Assembly (NCBI GenBank): GCA_010015675.1
Contig: ML976977.1
Span: forward strand, 152,182-216,181
Direction: 5' to 3'
DNA length: 64,000 bases
Source of the DNA: Byssothecium circinans
Lineage: Eukaryota > Ascomycota > Dothideomycetes > Pleosporales > Massarinaceae
Shown one piece after another: positions 58,035 through 64,000 of the stretch. A program made the translations under genes and the position numbers. The notes under the pieces were generated by a model. That model searched no databases and was not told where the DNA came from. It worked only from the letters and a program-made list of their open reading frames with translations. Positions within the stretch are counted from its first letter, which is position 1. Each line of letters opens with the position of its first letter.

Positions 58035-58497
58035 TGTTCGGGAGGTAGAGAGGTGCCCGGGGGTAGGAGGTGGAGAGGAGGGAAGTTAGAGAAAAGAGGA
58101 GGGGATGTTTCTGCAGTATAACGGAGTTAGATGATACCCAGGATGATATTGACTAAATGGTCAACTAAATCCTCTCGTGGATGAGGATGTCGACGTCGGG
58201 CTTTTAGACAAGTTGCGCGCGATTCATATCGCACACTTAACGAATATGAAATTTCCAGTTTATTCCTGGAGCACTCAAGTAGTTCTTAGCTGTAGGGGTT
58301 CATCAGCAAGACTTAAGTCTTTTTACTACTCTTTCTACAGCCCAGGTCAAACGTGCAGCAACTTTATTTCTCGACTAAACCGTGATGCACAAAATATCCT
58401 TCATAGAGAGGCTATGTTGTAGCCAACTGCCATACAACATCACACATCCCAGAAACTTCAAACGTTTTCCCTCTCCTCTGCCCTCCACAACATTCCC
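58035..58497. other. Convergent intergenic region, SLD5 / substrate-binding-like gene
   Basis: About 460 bp of 3' flanks. I see nothing beyond ordinary UTR-like sequence. Confidence 0.45.
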
Positions 58498-59439
58498 TCA
58501 CAGTTCCTCAATAACACTATCATCCAAAAACCTCTCCAAATCCGCCCGACTAGTCCCACCCCTCCGATCCGTCTTCGCCAAATAGGCATCCTCACTAACC
58601 AAAAGATCAATCAAATCATCCCCCCACTTCCCGCTCCAGAGATGATCGCCCCAAACCGCCTTGACAACCTCTGCATCCATGCCCACCTTCCCCGCCACAA
58701 AATCATACACTTTATTCTCCCCGGGCTTGTTCGCGAAAACATCGAGAGTCTGGTTCAGAGCGCGGACAAAGGAGACAATATCCGCACGTTTGGCAGCATT
58801 GTTGAGCTTTTCGGTCGTCGAGTACAGAGAATAGACTTCACGGTACGTGTGGATGTCCTGGAAGAAGATTGCATTGTCGAGACCGATGGCGCGGCCGCCG
58901 AGTTCGACGGCGGGTTCCCAGATACCAAAGGCGTCGATCTGCTTGTTTTGGAGCATGACGGGGAACGTGTTGCTGCCACAGGGCGCTTTCATGCATATAT
59001 TCCCCGACACGACGGTGTACTGTCCCTCCTGCACACCGGCGGTAGCCATCATCCTCTGGATGAAGACGCCTGCGCTTGTGCCTGCCATGGTGCCTATCTT
59101 TTTGCCTTTGAGGTCGGCGAGCGTCTTGATGCCGCTGGCTTTGTTGGCTACGATGCGGTAGGGGACTTCGCAGATGACGTAGATGAGCCGGATGTTCTTG
59201 TGGTTGGCGTATTGTTTGAGGCCTTGGGTTTCGGCGTTGGCCGCGAGGTCGAAGGATGTATCCGAGCCTAGGTTGGCGACACCACCTGAGGTAAGACTAG
59301 CGGATGAGGTACCTTTGTAGAACTTGGAGATGGCATAGGGTTGTGGAGTATGTTCGATCCATTGTAGTGAAGTTGCTATCTTGATCCCCGAGATTGTTGG
59401 AATGAAGGGCACGAGGAGCACCAAGCTTGAGAAATGCAT
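58498..59439 (-). CDS. Exported periplasmic-binding-protein-like protein (NMT1/THI5, SsuA-like)
   Basis: A single-exon gene for 313 aa. Residues 1-18 are a signal peptide (MHFSSLVLLVPFIPTISG). The rest follows a type-2 substrate-binding fold as in bacterial ABC importers for sulfonates, nitrate or pyrimidine precursors: SLTSGGVANLGSDTSFDLAA, VPYRIVANKASGIKTLADLK, GKKIGTMAGTSAGVFIQRMM, FPVMLQNKQIDAFGIWEPAV. Fungal Thi5 shares the fold but is a cytosolic single-turnover enzyme; this protein is exported and, as far as I can see, lacks the Thi5 His/Cys signature. No permease or ATPase gene is nearby. Role unknown: scavenging, sensing, or an extracellular enzyme are open. The lack of introns and the bacterial fold raise possible horizontal origin. 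Confidence 0.8.
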   Translation of the reverse strand: MHFSSLVLLVPFIPTISGIKIATSLQWIEHTPQPYAISKFYKGTSSASLTSGGVANLGSDTSFDLAANAETQGLKQYANHKNIRLIYVICEVPYRIVANKASGIKTLADLKGKKIGTMAGTSAGVFIQRMMATAGVQEGQYTVVSGNICMKAPCGSNTFPVMLQNKQIDAFGIWEPAVELGGRAIGLDNAIFFQDIHTYREVYSLYSTTEKLNNAAKRADIVSFVRALNQTLDVFANKPGENKVYDFVAGKVGMDAEVVKAVWGDHLWSGKWGDDLIDLLVSEDAYLAKTDRRGGTSRADLERFLDDSVIEEL

Positions 59440-59948
59440 GTTGGACTGTTCCCTGGTTGAGAGTTTGCGAGACCACCAGCATGATTTTTGTTATCATTTT
59501 ATCTGACCTGTTGTGCTTGGTGGCGGGGTTGTAGATCGCACGCGTCAAAACATGTTCAATATTCTGGCTATTGTCTGAGCAGGGGTGTGGTAATAGATTC
59601 ATCTATCGCGTTAGCCAAAGGCTTGCGTTGCAACTGCCGATGCTCCTGAGGCAAACCCGGCTATTAACACTGTGGAGAAGCGAGATTTATTGGTGTAGAC
59701 TTTCACGTTCGACGCCTGCACTATGCAGGAAGAAGACTTACTTAGGCTCATACCGAAAAGGAGAGCACAGACGCGCCAATAGAAATCATGAAGGTAATGA
59801 GGGAAAACTGAGAGAAGCACGGTTGATTGGGTTCCAGTTAGTACATTGAATTGGTTCAAAGAGAAAATGAAAAGGAAATCCCCATGGAACCATAACGCCG
59901 ACGCACGCACCAGCGCGTGCCATCATAGAATCTTCGTACTTGTGACAG
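59440..59948. other. Intergenic: promoter of substrate-binding-like gene / DLH 3' flank
   Basis: About 510 bp between two minus-strand genes; nothing further recognised. Confidence 0.45.
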
Positions 59949-60991
59949 TTAATGCGCCTGGATCCAGCCAAGCATTTGCCCGAACGCCTGTTCTTGTGTC
60001 TGCTTGATCTTCGGGTCGTCGTAATCGCCATACACGGCGAACCCATGGGGCACCCCTGGGAACACTTGGATCTCGTGTTCGATCTTGTTTGCCTCCATGG
60101 CGCGGCGACCGGGCGTAAGCACTTCTTCTTCGGGAAACATCGGATCGTCTTTGACAGCGGCGATGTATACGGGTGACTTAATAGCTTCCAGATCTTCCTT
60201 GGCGACCATAGTTCCATGGGCAATGGCACCGGCCTTCAGCACAGGCTCCTTTTTTATAATGCCCTCCTCCACATCTTTGGGCGCCGCTTGACCCCAGGCG
60301 ACAGTATCCGGGTGCTCGCCTGCTAATATGAGAATATATTTGGCTCCAAAGCAGTAGCCGACGCCGTATATTCCACCCCCACTGGCCACAGCATCCGCGA
60401 ACTCCTCTTTAGCACCTTCAACCACCTTGTGTAGCAGCGGCAAGACACTTTCTGGTGTATGCCTCGCGAGCCACATGTCGATCATGAAAGCCTTGACTCC
60501 CTCTGCTGTTCTGAGTTTTATAGAGTCCAGCCAAGATGCGTCTTGGGGCAGCTCGCTCATATTGATGGTATTAGGAGCGGGATCATTATTGAACTGGTCT
60601 GGCATGATGACCAGATAGCCTTCCGCCGCATACTTATCAGCCTGTAGCTGGTTGTTCGTCGACCTTATGCCCGTGCCGCCGGTGAGGAGAAGTAGGAGTT
60701 TGGAGGGGGAATGAGGGTAGTCTGAGGGCTTCGCAAGGTATACATCGACGCCACCGAGCTTCGTGATCTCGCCTGAGGGGACTTCGCCGGCTGGGGTAGG
60801 TCTGTCGGTCGTGCAGTGTTCCTGTTGGCTGTCAGGGGCTATACTCCACGGTTCTCCAATGAGCTTACACCCATCGTAGGGCCTTCCTGCGCCGGAGTGT
60901 CGCCTGGGAAGACACTCTCGCCGGCCGCTGCAGGCGTCGTCTCCTGTACGTCGCTTTCGGGCGCCTTCGTGGCGACCTCGTTGTCGGCCAT
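59949..60991 (-). CDS. Dienelactone hydrolase-family protein
   Basis: Alpha/beta hydrolases of this family open dienelactones in aromatic catabolism; many fungal members have unknown substrates. Exons 60869..60991 and 59949..60821 (intron 60822..60868, GTAAGC to CCAACAG) encode 331 aa. An Ala/Glu/Pro-rich first exon precedes HCTTDRPTPAGEV and the strand-turn LLLLLTGGTGIRSTNNQLQA. The triad is visible: nucleophile Cys in YGVGYCFGAKY, Asp in AAVKDDPMFP, His in PGVPHGFAVYG. No signal peptide. It is divergent from RFA1 across 398 bp. Confidence 0.88.
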
Positions 60992-61389
60992 GGTGCTAAT
61001 GATACCCCTCGTAAACCTAGAAGCTGTTGATGAGTCGCAGCTACGCTAAAGCACCAGTCCTCGTATTGTCGAATAGGGTGGTCGCAGCAATTGGGTGTTT
61101 AGATCGATTCAAAGTCTCTGGCAGAGCTGCACAAAGTATTTCAGGCCAACAGTCGCTTTTCGATAACTCAAGATATCAAGAAGTTGTGTATACCTAAGAA
61201 GTTCACCAGATACTGTACGTAAGAGATCCCACCTACGCCCAGGCTGGCTAGAGCGGGGCGCGGTCACATCACGTGAGCACTTAACGCGTCACGTAACTTC
61301 AGACGCGTTGGCGCCTTCGACTCTGCCTCTGCATCACAACCACAACCCTCTTACAGCATCTGTCCACACGCATAGCACTTTTGACCAAC
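60992..61389. promoter_or_regulatory. Divergent promoter, DLH / RFA1
   Basis: 398 bp between divergent ATGs. It holds a CACGTG word (61270-61275) and two ACGCGT boxes (61284-61289, 61303-61308), all on the RFA1 side. Confidence 0.55.
61284..61308. promoter_or_regulatory. Paired MCB-like boxes (2 x ACGCGT) upstream of RFA1
   Basis: Two ACGCGT hexamers 19 bp apart lie about 80-105 bp upstream of the RFA1 ATG. MBF binds such sites upstream of DNA-replication genes, including RFA genes in yeasts. Two copies this close are unlikely by chance (one expected per about 4 kb). Confidence 0.65.
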
Positions 61390-63413
61390 ATGGCGGAGCA
61401 TGCGATCACACAGGGTGCCATTAGGTATGTGCAGTCTTCTGTCAAAACTCTCGCGAAGCTATTCACAATTTGGGTGGCAAGTATTAATCCTTTGCAGGAG
61501 CATCTTCGAGTCTGATGGCTGCTTCGTGGATCAGCCGGTGATGCAGTGCGTCCAGATCAAGACGATGGACCCCAAGGTGGGCGACACCGGTCCGCAGCGC
61601 TTTCGCGTTGTGCTGAGCGATATCCGCAACTTCATCCAGACGATGATTGCGACATGTGAGTCGCCGCCCTCTGATGGTTTGAAGATGTTGAGCTAACACT
61701 TTCTAGCGGCAAATGAGATTGTGCTTTCTGGCAGGCTCAAGAAGGGATCTATCGTACGCTTGATCAGGTACAATCCGCAAGAGGTCAAGGAGAAGAAGAT
61801 TCTCATCATCATGGAATTGGATGTACTGGACGACTATGGCGAGCAAGAGAAGATCGGCCAGCCGGAACCTCTGGACAACAGGAGAGCTGATCCTCAGCCG
61901 GCCGCGATCTCAGGCAACAACTTCTACGGAGCAAAGCCTACACAGCAACAGCCACAACAACCGCAACGATCCCTCGCTGTTCATCAGAGCAACCCAACAA
62001 CATCCGCGCACCACCATCTATGCCCAATCGAGGCGCTCACTCCGTACCAGAACAGGTGGACCATTCGAGCACGATGCACGCACATAACCGATATGAAGAC
62101 GTGGCACAACGCGAAAGGCGAGGGCAAGCTGTTCAGTGTGAACCTGCTGGACGATACGGGCGAGATCCGGGCGACGGCTTTCAACGAAGTAGCCGAGAAG
62201 CTGTATCAACTTTTCGAAGAAGGTACGGTGTACTACATCTCAACACCTTGCCGAGTGACGCTTGCGAAGAAGCAATTTTCCAACCTGCCGAACGACTACG
62301 AGCTGCACTTCGAGAGGGACACTGAGGTCGAGAAAGCCCAAGACCAAGAGAACAAGCCGCAGATCCGCTATAACTTTACGAAGATAGGTGATCTGGACTC
62401 GGTCGAGAAGGACACCACCATCGACACCATTGGCGTGTTGAAAGAAGTCGGCGAGGTGAATACGATAACATCGCAGAAAACCAACAAAGACTTCACGAAG
62501 CGTGACTTGCTCCTTGCTGACGACAGCCAGACTTCGGTGAAACTCACCATCTGGGGTCAACAAGCCCAGACATTCGATAGTCCGCTGGAATCCATCGTGG
62601 CTTTCAAAGGTGTCAAAGTCTCGGATTTCGGTGGAAGAAGTCTGAGTCTGCTCAGCTCTGGAAACATGACCATTGACCCGGATATCGAGGAGGCTCACCG
62701 GCTGCGAGGTTGGTTCAACGCGGTAGGCCAAAATGCTTCTTTCGCCACACATGCGCACCTCTCGTCGGGCTCTGGCGGCTCGAAGAACGCTACCAAGATC
62801 ATCTCGGATATCATCGCTGAAGAGAGCTACATGCAAGACCAGCCGGTTTACTTCGACTTGAAGGCATCAGTAGTCTACGTCAAGAACACAACAGTTGCTT
62901 ATCCGGCATGTTCGACAACACAGCCAGCAGCCTGCAACAAGAAAGTCATCGAAGAGAATCCCGGCGAGTGGCGATGCGAAAAGTGCCAGGTATCGTGGCC
63001 CGAACCGCAATACCGATACGTTCTAAACATCAATGTGGCTGACCACACTGGCACACTCTGGTTGAGCTGCTTCGACGAAGCCGGGCAGGTCATCGTTGGT
63101 CTGGACGCGAACACGGTCATGAGGATGAAAAACGATGACGAGGAGAACAATACCGAGAACTTCTCACATGCTATGTTAGAAGCCACGTGCAAGACTTTCA
63201 ACTTCAGGGTTCGGGCGAAGATGGAGATCTACAACGATCAGCCCAAGTAAGTCGTCAAGCTTGTGTTCTTGCAGGATCTATACTAACATCTATTATAGAC
63301 CTCGCTATCAAGTTTTAGGTATCAATGCCCTCAACTACGCCCAAGAAGCCAACAAGCTCGCCGAGCTCATCAAGCAGTACGATATCAACAACGACAGCTT
63401 GTTCGTCCAATAA
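61390..63413 (+). CDS. RFA1: Replication protein A large subunit, RPA70
   Basis: Largest subunit of the single-strand DNA-binding complex RPA, used in replication, repair and checkpoint signalling. Exons 61390..61424, 61498..61655, 61707..63246 and 63299..63413 close to 615 aa. The N-terminal OB fold (DBD-F) begins MAEHAITQGAIRSIFESDGC and includes YNPQEVKEKKILIIMELDVL. A Gln-rich linker follows. DBD-A starts PIEALTPYQNRWTIRARCTH, DBD-B includes TIDTIGVLKEVGEVNTITSQ. DBD-C contains the zinc ribbon: CSTTQPAACNKKV then GEWRCEKCQVSWPEPQYRY. The C terminus is LAELIKQYDINNDSLFVQ. Identity is firm. Confidence 0.95.
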
Positions 63414-64000
63414 TTCGGAAGATCATCGAGCAGGCATGGGAGAATAGGGCGGCCCTAGCATCAAATCGACGACCTGTCATTTGTGGTTTCTACTCGGGAA
63501 GTATGCAGATGTATGCGCTCTATTCTCAAGGAATAGCTTATCTGTACATGTGCGCAAGAGCACGTAGGATCCTGTACGTACATCTTTAATAGCTAGGTCA
63601 GCGGGCCATGCAAGGATATCAAATGCAAACCAGTGGCTACTTTCTCTCAGAATCCCTCTCATATACTGTGTCAAGTCTCCAACATTTCGTGCCATCAATT
63701 GCACGACTATAGGAAGAGCACCCCGTGGTCCATTTCTCACGGTGGAATTTTTCGACTGTCTCCTAAATTCCGTTCGCTGTATTACGCCGAATCTCCCTTT
63801 GAAGACTTTCCAAGCCGATTTTGGTGCAATATTGCCTCGGTTCAAAGATGCAGATGGGTGGGGAAATGTACACCCCACTATAAACTACGTCGAGTCCTCT
63901 CGACGAGTTCATTTCGAGTGAGCAAAGCTCCACGACTTTTCAATATTCTCCAGGGTCGTGTATCTTCTTTAACTCGAAGGAAAAATTTCTGTTCGCACTA
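63414..64000. other. RFA1 3' flank to window end
   Basis: About 590 bp without a supportable gene. A minus-strand frame at 63477-63878 begins with GTG, not ATG, and shows no motif. Confidence 0.45.

Noticed and set aside
58642..59271. 209-codon plus-strand open frame
   Set aside because: Antisense shadow of the single-exon substrate-binding-like gene on the minus strand.
63477..63878. 133-codon minus-strand frame at the right end
   Set aside because: Begins with GTG, lies in the RFA1 3' flank, and has no recognisable domain.

Overview
This is nuclear DNA of a filamentous ascomycete. The genes carry many short spliceosomal introns (mostly 43-190 bp) with GTAAGT/GTATGT-like donors and CTAAC/CTGAC-like branch sites just before the acceptor. 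Most products are conserved fungal proteins (eisosome Pil1, secreted large-subunit catalase, Vps74, Rco1-like and Snf5 chromatin proteins). Gene content and style suggest Dothideomycetes, probably Pleosporales; that placement is recognition, not a computed result. The window is mostly ordinary core genome with 27 protein-coding loci, about two thirds on the minus strand, and one apparent pseudogene. I rebuilt the gene models by hand; nearly every multi-exon model closes in frame to the base, which is the main support for the exon coordinates.

Layout. 0-5 kb: SEC24 N-terminal part (runs off the left edge), a PIL1/LSP1-type eisosome gene, a chromate (CHR) transporter. 6.9-9.5 kb: secreted catalase. 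10.6-17.4 kb: NOM1/SGD1, SRP14, a DOPA 4,5-dioxygenase-like gene, cytosolic Asn-tRNA synthetase. 19-28 kb: an Rco1-like double-PHD protein, an EBP1/PA2G4-like protein, an exported endonuclease/exonuclease/phosphatase-family protein. 27.9-35.3 kb: SNF5, VPS74, mitochondrial acyl carrier protein and, divergent from it, the 23-kDa complex I subunit. 36-42.9 kb: RRP14/SURF6, a conserved protein of unknown function, then a small disrupted patch with a pseudogene tail-to-tail with an F-box gene. 43.5-51 kb: ISU1, UBP14, POL5. 53.8-63.4 kb: CDC25, SLD5, a secreted substrate-binding-protein-like gene, a dienelactone hydrolase, RFA1.

Themes. Ribosome biogenesis and translation (NOM1, RRP14, POL5, EBP1-like, AsnRS, SRP14), replication and cell cycle (CDC25, SLD5, RFA1; the last two have ACGCGT boxes upstream), chromatin (SNF5, Rco1-like) and mitochondrial Fe-S/complex I biology (ACP, NDUFS8, ISU1). 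They are spread as in ordinary fungal synteny; I see no secondary-metabolite cluster, intact transposon, CRISPR array, tRNA or rRNA gene.

The most unusual signal is splicing. The first intron of ISU1 has no GT donor and reads best as an AT-AC intron that restores a family-conserved junction. POL5 has a likely GC-AG intron. Other points worth a look are the 40.9-43.1 kb disrupted patch, a lone exported bacterial-type substrate-binding protein, and a very long (2.9 kb) region upstream of CDC25.
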